Below are positions 1-8,482 of a DNA stretch of 64,000 nucleotides, in pieces. How positions within the stretch are numbered: the first letter of the stretch is position 1; each line of letters starts with the position of its first letter. Source of the stretch: Spirosoma oryzicola. Its GTDB lineage: Bacteria; Bacteroidota; Bacteroidia; Cytophagales; Spirosomataceae. The translations under genes and the position numbers were made by a program. A model generated the notes under the pieces. It was not told where the DNA came from, ran no database searches, and saw only the letters and a list, made by a program, of their open reading frames with translations. The stretch covers positions 2,124,501 through 2,188,500 of the forward strand of contig NZ_CP089538.1 of NCBI RefSeq assembly GCF_021233055.1. The letters are read 5' to 3'.

Positions 1-723
1 GCGGTATACAGCGTAACGAAAAACGTAAATCTGTACGGAACCTACACGACTGGTTATAACCCGCAGGATGCTACGGTGCAAAGCGATCCGTTGTCGGGCG
101 GTCCGTTTGACCCGATCCGAAGCACGTTGAAGGAAGTTGGGTTAAAAAGCGAATGGCTGGACGGACGACTAACCGCTAACCTGTCCGTATACGACATAAC
201 TCAAACGAATACGCTTTATTCGGCCAATGCCGCCGATAACCCAAACCTGATGATCCAGATTGGACAGGAGCGGGCAAAAGGGGTAGAGGTTGACGTAACG
301 GGCAATATCCTTCCCAACTGGAGTCTGATCGCTACCTACAGTCGCAATGACGCCAAGATTACGGATGCGGGTTCGCGAGCGGCCGATCAGGTTCTGGTGA
401 ATATGCAGAAACCGAATGCGCCCAAAGAGCAAGGCAGCTTATGGACCAAATACACGTTCGTATCGGCTGGGCTGAACGGATTGGGTATTGGTTTGGGCGG
501 TAATTTTGTGACAGAACGTAACTTGTCACTGAACAATACACAGACCATTCCAGGCTATACGCTTCTGAACGCGGCTGTTTATTACAAGATCGATAAGTTT
601 CAGTTTCAGGTGAATCTAAACAATCTGGCTAATAAGACCTACTGGGTGGGTGGATACGACTATTTGCGGTTGTTTCCGGGTACACCCCGTAACTTTATGG
701 CTACTGTTTCCTATACATTCTAG
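1..723 (+). CDS. TonB-dependent siderophore receptor, C-terminal part (5' end outside window)
   Basis: The reading frame is open from base 1 to the TAG at 721-723, so this is the end of a longer gene and its first residues are not in the window. The visible 240 residues are alternating amphipathic strands of an outer-membrane beta-barrel, such as NVNLYGTYTTGY and GVEVDVTGN. They finish in an aromatic C-terminus, ATVSYTF, as TonB-dependent receptors do. The plug domain and TonB box lie upstream of the window. Strand wording such as YDITQTNTLYS resembles ferric-siderophore (FhuE/FoxA-like) receptors. The PepSY membrane protein 30 bp downstream is the usual partner in siderophore reduction, which supports an iron-uptake role. 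The exact ligand cannot be read. Confidence 0.88.
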   Translation, partial: AVYSVTKNVNLYGTYTTGYNPQDATVQSDPLSGGPFDPIRSTLKEVGLKSEWLDGRLTANLSVYDITQTNTLYSANAADNPNLMIQIGQERAKGVEVDVTGNILPNWSLIATYSRNDAKITDAGSRAADQVLVNMQKPNAPKEQGSLWTKYTFVSAGLNGLGIGLGGNFVTERNLSLNNTQTIPGYTLLNAAVYYKIDKFQFQVNLNNLANKTYWVGGYDYLRLFPGTPRNFMATVSYTF

Positions 724-753
724 TGGCTTAAAAACAGATCAACTCTATAGCTG

Positions 754-1968
754 GTGACGGTGAGAACAACAGGGAAAAACATCGCAGCAAAACTACATTT
801 ATGGCTGGGGCTTGGCTCCGGCCTTGTGGTTTTTATCGTGGCGCTTACGGGGTCGCTACTCGTTTTCGAAAAGGAGCTGGAGCCAATCATCGATGCCCGG
901 TTTCATACCATCGTGCCACCCGATAATGCGCAACGGGTACCCCTCGACGAGTTGGTGACAACGGCAACCACCCAGTTTCCCGGCAAAAAATTAAGCCGCG
1001 TTGTTATCGAGCCGCACCCCGACCGCACCGTTGTGGTTGAACTTCAGCAAAGCAAAAAAGCAAAAGATATACTGGCTGTCGCCCTTGATCCGTATACGGG
1101 TAAAGTCGTGGAGGCAAGGCAGGAGCAGGACGCCTTTTTTTCGGTTGTGCTGCGGCTGCACCGGTACCTCTGTTTGGGTGACACGGGAAAGATCATCACC
1201 GGTATTTCGTGCGTTTCGTTCCTGATCATTATGATTAGCGGCTTAGTGCTCTGGTGGCCGAATCGCAAAAACGCGAAACAGCGCTTTACGGTAAAATGGG
1301 GTGCTTCGTTCAAACGGCTCAATTGGGATTTGCACGCCATTTTCGGTTTCTACGTACTCCCGTTTGTTTTTCTGATCGCGTCGACGGGGTTGATCTGGAG
1401 TTACAAATGGGTCAACAACCTGCTTTTCTACGCCTTTGACGGTAAACCGCAGACTAAGCGGGAAGCCCCCGCAAATCAGTCGTCAGTCTCGTTGAAAAGT
1501 GCGGATCTTCTGGAGGAAATGTACGCAGAAACGAATAGACTTTTACCCCATTCCGGAGCCATTACGTTCGCGTTTCCGGAAACCGACAGTCTGGCCGTAA
1601 CGGTATCAAAACGGAATGAAGAAGCAGCCATCGATAATATTGTTGACTTCCTGTATTTTGACAATGCAACCGGCGATCTGATCAAAAAACGGTTGTACGA
1701 CGGCGAAACCCGGGGCTTTAAAGCGCGTAGGATTATTTTCCCGATTCACACGGGCAGTATGCTTGGCTGGCCTACCAAGATCATTGCGCTCATTGTGGCG
1801 CTGATAACCGCCAGTTTACCCATCACGGGCTTTCTTATCTGGTGGGGACGGGGCAGGAAAAAGAGCGGGACTGTCAGGCAACGAAGCGTCGACAGAGCCT
1901 TGCCCAAACAACCGCAGCACAATCGTTCGGTTGTCGTAGCCGCATCGAACAAGCTGAGCGAAGGCTAA
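754..1968 (+). CDS. PepSY-associated transmembrane protein, probable siderophore reductase-type partner
   Basis: This is an inner-membrane protein of 404 residues. Hydrophobic segments lie near residues 14-37, 148-169, 194-218 and 343-366, the four-helix layout of the PepSY-associated TM family (FoxB/PiuB-like). Between helices 1 and 2 is a periplasmic PepSY-like stretch ending in RLHRYL, and a histidine also sits at the start of helix 3 (WDLHAIFG). Homologues next to TonB receptors are thought to reduce ferric siderophores in the periplasm or inner membrane. No ATG is available near the 5' end. The GTG at 754 is the most upstream sensible start and a second GTG follows at 760. Its position 30 bp after the receptor gene suggests one operon. 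Confidence 0.85.
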   Translation: MTVRTTGKNIAAKLHLWLGLGSGLVVFIVALTGSLLVFEKELEPIIDARFHTIVPPDNAQRVPLDELVTTATTQFPGKKLSRVVIEPHPDRTVVVELQQSKKAKDILAVALDPYTGKVVEARQEQDAFFSVVLRLHRYLCLGDTGKIITGISCVSFLIIMISGLVLWWPNRKNAKQRFTVKWGASFKRLNWDLHAIFGFYVLPFVFLIASTGLIWSYKWVNNLLFYAFDGKPQTKREAPANQSSVSLKSADLLEEMYAETNRLLPHSGAITFAFPETDSLAVTVSKRNEEAAIDNIVDFLYFDNATGDLIKKRLYDGETRGFKARRIIFPIHTGSMLGWPTKIIALIVALITASLPITGFLIWWGRGRKKSGTVRQRSVDRALPKQPQHNRSVVVAASNKLSEG

Positions 1969-1999
1969 GCAAGGAAAACGGCGGTTTGATCGTATGTGG

Positions 2000-2025
2000 T
2001 AAGTTTGAGTTTTCGCGTAGATTTG
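2000..2025 (+). promoter_or_regulatory. Two candidate TAnnTTTG (-7) boxes before the PQQ dehydrogenase gene
   Basis: TAAGTTTG (2000-2007) and TAGATTTG (2018-2025) both fit the Bacteroidota -7 consensus TAnnTTTG. They lie 22-47 bp before the ATG at 2047. No convincing -33 TTG element is correctly spaced, so either or neither may be used. Confidence 0.3.
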
Positions 2026-2046
2026 TCTAACTACTCCTAAGCTCAA

Positions 2047-4182
2047 ATGAAACGACTGCTTTTGCCCCTTGGAGCGCTGGCCGCGCTTACGTTCGGCTGG
2101 TCTCATTTTACGCAGAACCTAACCGACGATAAACCCAACGACAACACAAACTGGAGCGAATACCTCGGCGGTCCCGACCGAAATCATTACTCAGCCTTAA
2201 GCCAGATCACGCCTGATAACGTTACCAATTTAAAAGTAGCCTGGACCTACGCTACTCCCGATAGTGGACAGATTCAAACGAATCCGATTATTGTTGACGG
2301 CGTATTATACGGTGTGTCGCCTACCGTGAAAGTCTTTGCCCTCGACGCCAAAACCGGCAAAGAGATCTGGACCGCCGGTGATCCGCTCAAGGCGTGGTAC
2401 AGCACGTGTCGCGGGGTGACGTACTGGCAGTCCGAAGGTCCCGGTGAGCCAGACAAACGAATTCTTTATACGGTCGGGCCGTTGCTGTACGCCCTGGATG
2501 CCCGAACGGGTAAGCCAATCCCAAGCTTTGGCGAAAACGGTCATGCCGACCTTCACGCTGGGTTAGGGCAGGCGGCCAAAGACAAATTTATCATCTCCAA
2601 TACACCCGGTACCATTTTCGGCGACTTGATCGTGATGCCCGTTCGGGTGGCGGAAGAAGTTGGTGGAGCGCCGGGCTACATTCGGGCGTTCAATGTGCGT
2701 ACGGGCAAGCTGGCCTGGACATTCCGTACGATTCCGTACCCCAACGAATACGGCTATAACACCTGGCCGAAGGAAGCGTACCGAAACCCCGATATTGGCG
2801 CGGCCAACAACTGGTCGGGCATGGCCGTCGATCGTCGCCGGGGAATTATCTATGTACCGACCGGATCGCCTTCCTACGATTTTTACGGGGGTAACCGGCA
2901 TGGTCAGAACCTCTTTGCCAACTGCCTGTTAGCCCTCGACGCCAAAACCGGTAAGCGACTCTGGCATTTTCAGGCAGTGCACCATGACCTTTGGGACCGT
3001 GATTTTCCGGCTCCGCCCAATCTGGTGACCGTAACCCAGAACGGTAAAAAAATCGACGCTGTGGCGCAGGTTACCAAATCGGGTTTCGTTTTTGTGTTTG
3101 ACCGCGTGACGGGAAAACCACTCTTCCCAATCAAAGAGGTACCCGTTCCGAAGTCCGATATTCCCGGTGAAATGACCTGGCCCACGCAACCGGTTCCGCA
3201 GAAGCCAGCGCCGTTTGCGCGGCAGAGCATGACCGAGGCCGACATCAACCCGCATTCGGGTGATCGCGATTCGCTGAAAGCCGTTCTTCGGTCGGTTGGT
3301 AAGCGGTTCTACGAGCCGATCAGCAAACAGGGCAGTCTGATGTTTCCCGGCACCGATGGCGGAGCTGAGTGGGGGGGCGCTGCTGCTGACCCCGACGGTA
3401 TTCTGTACGTGAATGCCAACGATGTTCCGTGGATTTTCAAGATGATCGACGCGCCGAAAGCGGATGAACTGGCGCATCTCAGCCCCGGACAGCGCGTTTA
3501 CACCCAAAATTGCATTAGCTGTCACGGTCCCGAACGCAAAGGCAACGCGCGAAGTGGCTATCCATCGCTGGTGGATATTGGACAGCGACGCGACCGGCCG
3601 TATGTGATGCAGATTGTCAGCAACGGGAAAGGAATGATGCCTGGTTTTACTGCTTTGTCAGCCGACGATAAACAGGCGCTGATCGCGTTTCTGTTTGGGG
3701 AAGAAAAACAGGAGGTGGGTAGTGCCGCTACCATGGCGAAAATAAAGGAGCCTTACCTGCCGTATAAAGTAACCGGATACAACAAGTTTCAGGACAGTCG
3801 GGGCTATCCGGCCATTGCGCCACCCTGGGGTACGCTCAACGCGATAAACCTGAATACGGGCGAATACCTGTGGAAGATACCCTTGGGTGAAGATAAAGAA
3901 TTGAAGGCAAAAGGCATCCGAAATACGGGTACGGAGAACTACGGTGGCCCGGTCATAACGGCCAGTGGCTTGTTATTCATTGCCGCGACGAAAGACGAAA
4001 AATTCCGGGCGTTTGACAAGAAAACGGGTAAGCTACTTTGGGAAACCGATTTGCCCGCTGCCGGATTTGCCACGCCCGCAACCTATCAGGTAAATGGCAA
4101 GCAATACGTTGTCATTGCCTGTGGTGGTGCCAAGCTGGGGGCCAAAAAAGGAAATCAGTACGTAGCGTTCGCGCTTCCTTAG
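2047..4182 (+). CDS. PQQ-dependent dehydrogenase (quinoprotein) with inserted cytochrome c domain
   Basis: This is a periplasmic quinoprotein of 711 residues with an N-terminal signal sequence (residues 1 to about 20). It oxidises an alcohol or sugar using pyrroloquinoline quinone. The body is an eight-bladed propeller: the start WSEYLGGPDRNHYSAL and repeated A-x-D-A-x-TGK-x-x-W type motifs are typical. A haem c site C489-I-S-C492-H493 is inserted late in the chain, with a Met-rich stretch GKGMMPGF about 40 residues on as likely axial ligand. Propeller sequence resumes afterwards (APPWGTLNAINLNTGEYLW). Electrons would pass from PQQ to this haem and on to the respiratory chain. The substrate cannot be inferred. 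ATG at 2047 is the first start giving a signal peptide. Confidence 0.9.
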   Translation: MKRLLLPLGALAALTFGWSHFTQNLTDDKPNDNTNWSEYLGGPDRNHYSALSQITPDNVTNLKVAWTYATPDSGQIQTNPIIVDGVLYGVSPTVKVFALDAKTGKEIWTAGDPLKAWYSTCRGVTYWQSEGPGEPDKRILYTVGPLLYALDARTGKPIPSFGENGHADLHAGLGQAAKDKFIISNTPGTIFGDLIVMPVRVAEEVGGAPGYIRAFNVRTGKLAWTFRTIPYPNEYGYNTWPKEAYRNPDIGAANNWSGMAVDRRRGIIYVPTGSPSYDFYGGNRHGQNLFANCLLALDAKTGKRLWHFQAVHHDLWDRDFPAPPNLVTVTQNGKKIDAVAQVTKSGFVFVFDRVTGKPLFPIKEVPVPKSDIPGEMTWPTQPVPQKPAPFARQSMTEADINPHSGDRDSLKAVLRSVGKRFYEPISKQGSLMFPGTDGGAEWGGAAADPDGILYVNANDVPWIFKMIDAPKADELAHLSPGQRVYTQNCISCHGPERKGNARSGYPSLVDIGQRRDRPYVMQIVSNGKGMMPGFTALSADDKQALIAFLFGEEKQEVGSAATMAKIKEPYLPYKVTGYNKFQDSRGYPAIAPPWGTLNAINLNTGEYLWKIPLGEDKELKAKGIRNTGTENYGGPVITASGLLFIAATKDEKFRAFDKKTGKLLWETDLPAAGFATPATYQVNGKQYVVIACGGAKLGAKKGNQYVAFALP

Positions 4183-4191
4183 TACCAGCGA

Positions 4192-4231
4192 AGGTCGGTC
4201 ACCAAACGGCGAAAGGTGTGGTGACCGGCCT
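4192..4231 (+). terminator. Stem-loop after the PQQ dehydrogenase gene
   Basis: AGGTCGGTCACCA (4192-4204) pairs with TGGTGACCGGCCT (4219-4231), 13 bp with one G-U pair and a 14-nt loop, starting 10 bp after the stop codon. There is no clear T-run, so termination is inferred from position. Confidence 0.5.
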
Positions 4232-4324
4232 AGTTGTGAGTATCATCGTGTTTTGTATCCGTATGCATGCTTTCCATGTGGAAAAGCGCGTGTATGAACT
4301 AGTCATCATTAAGAAAATAGCCTC

Positions 4325-5308
4325 ATGCGTTATCGGCTGATTACTACTTTTTTGTTCCTACTTACCGGGCTAACAACCTTTGCGCAGTCCGAAGAGCCGA
4401 TTCATTACAAGATCACGGTACCAGCAGAGGTTGACCTAACCCTCGACGGAACGTTGACACTTCCGGCCAACCTGACCAAACCCGTACCTGTCGTGCTGAT
4501 CATTGCGGGGTCGGGTTCTACGGACCGGGATGGCAATAGCCCCGCGCCCATTGCAACCTTCGGAACGCTCAAGGCCGGTACGTACCGAATGCTAGCCGAT
4601 AGTTTGGTCCGTCAGGGAATCGCCGTGGCTCGCTACGACAAACGGGGTTCGGGGGCTAATATCGCTGCCACCATGAAGGTGCTGAAGCCGCAGGACCACC
4701 GCTTCGACTACTACATCAGTGATGCCGTCGGCTTTATTCGTCAGCTACAGGCCGACAAACGGTTTTCGAAAGTCGTGGTTGCCGGTCATAGCGAAGGCTC
4801 GTTGGTGGGGATGTTAGCGACTATTGAGACAAAGGCCAGTGGCTTTATATCCCTGGCGGGGGCGGGCCGGAATATTGCCGATGTGTTGAAAGTACAGTTT
4901 AAGGGTTTGCCGGAAGAACAGCGACAACTGGTCTACCAGGATCTGGATTCGCTCCGGTCGGGACAAACGGTTCATAAACCGGCTCTGGTTGCGCTGATGG
5001 TTTTACATCCATTATTACAGCCTGCCATGATTTCGTGGATGAAATACGATCCGGCCAACGAACTAAAACGGATTAAAGGACCCGTATTGATTATTAACGG
5101 GAAACAGGATATCCAGGTTGCTGCGAGCGAAGCGGAGATGCTAAAAGCGGCCCGGCCTGACGCTCGTTTGCTGCTGTTCGATCAGATGAACCACGTGCTT
5201 AAGAACGCACCAACGGATACCACCGAAAATTTTAAGACGTACACCGATCCGGCCTTGCCCCTGACGGCGGGTCTGGCAACGGCCATCGCTCAGTTTGTGA
5301 AGCGGTAG
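4325..5308 (+). CDS. Secreted alpha/beta hydrolase
   Basis: The 327-residue protein starts with a signal peptide ending near FAQ (residue 21), so it acts outside the cytoplasm. The nucleophile elbow is GHSEGS with Ser156. The acid is probably the Asp in NGKQDIQV (about residue 261) and the base the His in QMNHVLK (about residue 290). The oxyanion region is IIAGSGSTDRDGNS, as in the serine aminopeptidase / YqiA-like hydrolase group. The substrate is not predictable; esterase or peptidase activity are both possible. It stands alone, with no close neighbour on the same strand. Confidence 0.82.
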   Translation: MRYRLITTFLFLLTGLTTFAQSEEPIHYKITVPAEVDLTLDGTLTLPANLTKPVPVVLIIAGSGSTDRDGNSPAPIATFGTLKAGTYRMLADSLVRQGIAVARYDKRGSGANIAATMKVLKPQDHRFDYYISDAVGFIRQLQADKRFSKVVVAGHSEGSLVGMLATIETKASGFISLAGAGRNIADVLKVQFKGLPEEQRQLVYQDLDSLRSGQTVHKPALVALMVLHPLLQPAMISWMKYDPANELKRIKGPVLIINGKQDIQVAASEAEMLKAARPDARLLLFDQMNHVLKNAPTDTTENFKTYTDPALPLTAGLATAIAQFVKR

Positions 5309-5344
5309 AGCGAGTAACTCTCCAAGAGTTTTGCCGTCGATTCG

Positions 5345-5986
5345 CTAATTGGCGGAGTAATGCTGCAAGTAAGCAATCAGGCGCTCGAAATTCAGCTGCT
5401 CGTAAGGATTTTGGGTCTGCCGGGTGAGCAAATGCCGGTAGCTGTCAATCAGACCATCGAAGTACGGATTGTGATTGAGTCGGGCGGCAATTAAGCCCTT
5501 GTAGCAACGGTGTACCTGATTGTATACGTACTGGCAGGGCTGATTGGGGTGTTCGTTCAGTAGCCGGTCGAGGGAGGGAAGGGTACAGGCGCTTTCCAGA
5601 AAGGAAAATCCCTGCGTATCGAAAAACTGCTCGATCTGCTCGCAGCTATGAGCAAGCTCTTCGTCGGAATTGATCTTGTAACGGAAATACTGAAAGCCGT
5701 TGAACTTACCAATCGAACTAATCAGCGTATTGGCGTCGGGACGACCATCGGGCGAGGTATTCAGAAATTGCTGGGCGATCTGCTCGATCTGGTCGTTGCG
5801 GCACCCAAAGTTCACGTCCAGCACCGTTTCTTCGCCATAAAACGAGGAGGACAGAATAACATTCAGAAACCCAATTGCTACGTTACGGCGGTACTGTTTC
5901 TTTTCGGGCAACAGTGTATAGCCATGCTCCGCAAAAAACGGGGTCAAGTGCTGATACAGGTTCGTTTCAAACGGAGTGGCAGTCAT
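5345..5986 (-). CDS. Hypothetical protein, 213 aa
   Basis: The family was not recognised. The protein is soluble, rich in Gln, Asn and Tyr, with no signal peptide or membrane helix. The middle (FNGFQYFRYKINSDEELAHS) and the mostly helical C-terminus look like a genuinely folded protein. The start MTATPFETNLYQHL is the only ATG giving the full length. The gene converges on the hydrolase gene 36 bp away. Codon use matches its core neighbours, unlike the AT-rich block further on. No function can be proposed. Confidence 0.65.
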   Translation of the reverse strand: MTATPFETNLYQHLTPFFAEHGYTLLPEKKQYRRNVAIGFLNVILSSSFYGEETVLDVNFGCRNDQIEQIAQQFLNTSPDGRPDANTLISSIGKFNGFQYFRYKINSDEELAHSCEQIEQFFDTQGFSFLESACTLPSLDRLLNEHPNQPCQYVYNQVHRCYKGLIAARLNHNPYFDGLIDSYRHLLTRQTQNPYEQLNFERLIAYLQHYSAN

Positions 5987-6158
5987 TCGTACGTGTCCAT
6001 GCTGAAAAAATAATGGTAGCCAGTAGCGGCATAACAGCCTAAAAGCAAATTAGTTTATTAATTTTCGGCTAAAGGATAGGGCGTAAGAAAGGCCATTGAT
6101 CGAACCAAATCAGGCGTCGTTGCGTTATACAGCTACACGCCCGCATTGGGGGTCAATT

Positions 6159-6530
6159 GGGGACGACCGGAATTGACAGCTTGCTGAGGTCGCGTGTAAG
6201 CATGCCGGGAGTTGTCGATAGTTCCCGACCCGAACAAATCGTCAAAACAATAACTGGCGAGTATAACTACGCCATGGCTGCCTAATCCGGAGGATTAAGC
6301 AATAGCCATTGTCTCCCCGGCCTACGTGCTGCTGGCTGGATCAGGAGGCATCGACTCGCAGCGCTGGCTCGGTTTATGGTGTTAACGGCCGAGTAAGAAA
6401 CAAGCACATACGGATGAGGCTTGGTTCGGTACACACCGGGCCGATTCCCGACAATCCTAAGGGTACCTAAGCATGTAGAAAGCACGACGGGTTCCTTGAC
6501 TGGACGAGAGTTCGAATCTCTCCGTCTCCA
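6159..6530 (+). ncRNA. ssrA: tmRNA (transfer-messenger RNA), one-piece form
   Basis: This RNA rescues stalled ribosomes by acting first as alanine tRNA and then as mRNA for a degradation tag. The 5' end GGGGACG (6159-6165) pairs with CGTCTCC (6523-6529) as a 7-bp acceptor stem including one G-U pair. The T arm is GAGAG-TTCGAAT-CTCTC (6506-6522) and the discriminator is A6530; the CCA is not fully encoded. The tag reading frame runs from GGC at 6256 to TAA at 6283-6285 and encodes GEYNYAMAA, close to known Bacteroidota tags such as GENNYALAA. Length, 372 nt, is normal. A minus-strand ORF opposite it is spurious. Confidence 0.95.
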
Positions 6531-6542
6531 CAAAAAGGTTCT

Positions 6543-6578
6543 AAAACCCCGAAATCAGCCTGATTTCGGGGTTTTTTT
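6543..6578 (+). terminator. Rho-independent terminator of ssrA
   Basis: CCCCGAAATCA (6547-6557) pairs perfectly with TGATTTCGGGG (6561-6571) around a 3-nt loop and is followed by seven T. It ends the tmRNA transcript and separates it from the AT-rich cassette. Confidence 0.92.
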
Positions 6579-6645
6579 AAAATGTGCCACCTATAATGTA
6601 TCTATAATATTTTGTAAATAAGTCGTTTCACTAAATCTTAAAGAA

Positions 6646-7047
6646 ATGAATTCTGAGTTCGAAAATTTCGAGAATAGTTTTCTATCTAAAGTTCTAAACC
6701 TATACTCTGCTGCTAAGGAAGGTGGCGATGTTGAACCAAATCTTGAATATAACCTTCCAAATGGTAAAATTATATTGGAAGAGTTTAGAGAGAAAGTAAG
6801 TGAATATATTGAAGGTTTAGAGCGTATTCTTTCTCTGACTGATCCCGGTACTTTGTTGTATCAGTATGCTTCCTTTGAGCAAGACAAAATTAAAGATTCG
6901 TTTTTCCAAGAAAAACTCGGATCGAACACAGAGGATGATATTGATTCATTAGATGAATATGCTGAAAACGAAACCTTAAATGTAAAAGAGAACTTTGGTA
7001 ATGATTGTGTTGAGCTGTATAACGTTATACAAGATCTTAAAGAATAA
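6646..7047 (+). CDS. Small acidic protein of AT-rich cassette (first gene)
   Basis: The family was not recognised. The 133-residue protein is strongly acidic, mostly helical by composition, and has no signal peptide or membrane segment. Stretches such as LGSNTEDDIDSLDEYAENE look like a flexible acidic tail. It is the first of three same-strand genes of very low GC content beside ssrA, 58 bp before the HEPN-like gene. A small acidic protein in this place could be an antitoxin, inhibitor or accessory subunit for the two predicted RNases that follow; that is inference from context only. ATG at 6646 is the first in the frame. Confidence 0.6.
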   Translation: MNSEFENFENSFLSKVLNLYSAAKEGGDVEPNLEYNLPNGKIILEEFREKVSEYIEGLERILSLTDPGTLLYQYASFEQDKIKDSFFQEKLGSNTEDDIDSLDEYAENETLNVKENFGNDCVELYNVIQDLKE

Positions 7048-7105
7048 TATATAAATACTGGCATAATATAAATTCTTAAAATCAAACAGTATAATTATAT
7101 ATATA

Positions 7106-8377
7106 ATGAATATTTCTGATATACCTAGCTTTGATCTTTACAAGAAGCGATTATTAGAATTAGAAAACAGAGCTGTTACATACGAAGAAAAAGAACAGAT
7201 TAATGTACTTAAAACTAAATTTTTATCCTTAAGTACAATTTCTGACCGTTTTAATCGAGTGTTTACTGATAAAGGCTGGGTTTCACATGAATCTCTTAGT
7301 GTGCCAGTTATGGAAAAAGCATTGAGATTACATAAAGAAAAAGGTATAACTCAAGCAGAAAAATATTTAATAGATTATTATAATGAAGATACTATTAGAA
7401 TAGGGATCACTAGACTTTGGGGAACAGAACCGTTTAGAGATAGACTACATATTATTAAGCTTGCATATGCAGACTTTATCTGTGGACGTTATCACTCTTG
7501 TGTTCCTTTATTACTTATGATGATTGATGGAGTTGTTGCCGATTCAGGTAATAACTTAGGTTTTTTTTCTGATAAGTCAGAAGTTGTAAGCTGGGACTCT
7601 ATTGCTGGACACGATAGTGGTTTACAAGCGTTAAAAACTATATATTATAAATCTAGAGGTACTACTAATAAAAATCGTATTTCTCTTCCTTACCGTAATG
7701 GAATATTACACGGTAGAGATTTAGGTTTTGCAAATCAAGAGGTTGCAACTAAATGTTGGGTATTATTATTTGTAGTGAGGGATGTGCTAGCAGCACAAAA
7801 AGATCAAGAAACAAGAAAAGAAATCTATAGTAAAGAAGTAACTAAGACTTTAGACGATATTCAAAATGATATGGATAAGATTACTGCTGATCTATCAGAA
7901 GTAATTAATATGGATGTTTTTAAAAGAGCTCCAGTAGTAGTAGGAGTTGATTGTCCTGATTCTGGTAGTGCTGATAACTATGTAGAGAGATCTCCAGAAA
8001 GAGCACTAGTAGAATTCATTGAATTGTGGAAGAAAAAAAATTACGGTGGTATGGCTTTAAGTATTTACAAATCAGATTACTATACTAAAGGGCAAATGGC
8101 TGGGAGAATAAATAAAACTTTTAAAGAAAAAGATCTGATTAGTTTTAAAATAATTAGTATCAATGATGTGTCTTCGTGTACAGTTGATATTGAAACTATA
8201 GTTAATGTATCTCATAAATTAAATCAGCCTAATGAATATACTGTCAAGTTTAGGTTGTTGTATTGTAATAAAGAATCTACAGAGTTGATAGTTAATACTA
8301 AAAAAGAAGGACAATGGAAAATTGTGGAAGATTTTTATATAATAAAAATGATAGGTACATCACTTGAATACTTGTAA
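7106..8377 (+). CDS. HEPN-like predicted RNase with NTF2-like C-terminus (second gene of cassette)
   Basis: The 423-residue protein is cytoplasmic. Around residues 130-225 is an all-helical stretch (HSCVPLLLMMIDGVV, then YRNGILHGRDLGF) carrying R197-N-x3-H202, the R-x4-H signature of HEPN ribonuclease domains, with the common HG after the motif. A helical linker follows. Residues about 290-423 (ALVEFIELWKKKNYGGMALS through KKEGQWKIVEDFY) look like an NTF2/SnoaL-type alpha+beta fold. HEPN proteins commonly cut RNA in toxin-antitoxin, abortive infection and CRISPR-linked systems. The next gene encodes a PIN-like nuclease, which strengthens an RNA-directed role. Base composition is far more AT-rich than flanking genes, a sign of transfer. 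The domain calls rest on motif reading. Confidence 0.6.
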   Translation: MNISDIPSFDLYKKRLLELENRAVTYEEKEQINVLKTKFLSLSTISDRFNRVFTDKGWVSHESLSVPVMEKALRLHKEKGITQAEKYLIDYYNEDTIRIGITRLWGTEPFRDRLHIIKLAYADFICGRYHSCVPLLLMMIDGVVADSGNNLGFFSDKSEVVSWDSIAGHDSGLQALKTIYYKSRGTTNKNRISLPYRNGILHGRDLGFANQEVATKCWVLLFVVRDVLAAQKDQETRKEIYSKEVTKTLDDIQNDMDKITADLSEVINMDVFKRAPVVVGVDCPDSGSADNYVERSPERALVEFIELWKKKNYGGMALSIYKSDYYTKGQMAGRINKTFKEKDLISFKIISINDVSSCTVDIETIVNVSHKLNQPNEYTVKFRLLYCNKESTELIVNTKKEGQWKIVEDFYIIKMIGTSLEYL

Positions 8378-8482
8378 AGACTTATAAATAAACAAATAAC
8401 TTGCTATAATTTAAAAGTTCGGAATAGTTAATTAAGGTAAGAATAGATTGTTCATTACACTTCAAATAAACGTATAATTATA

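Noticed and set aside
5648..6013. 121-codon plus-strand ORF
   Set aside because: It is a shadow of the minus-strand 213-residue protein gene and has no features of its own.
6282..6533. Minus-strand ORF of 83 codons starting MWRRRDSNSRP
   Set aside because: It lies entirely opposite the tmRNA; its wording is the familiar false protein read from the antisense of the T arm.
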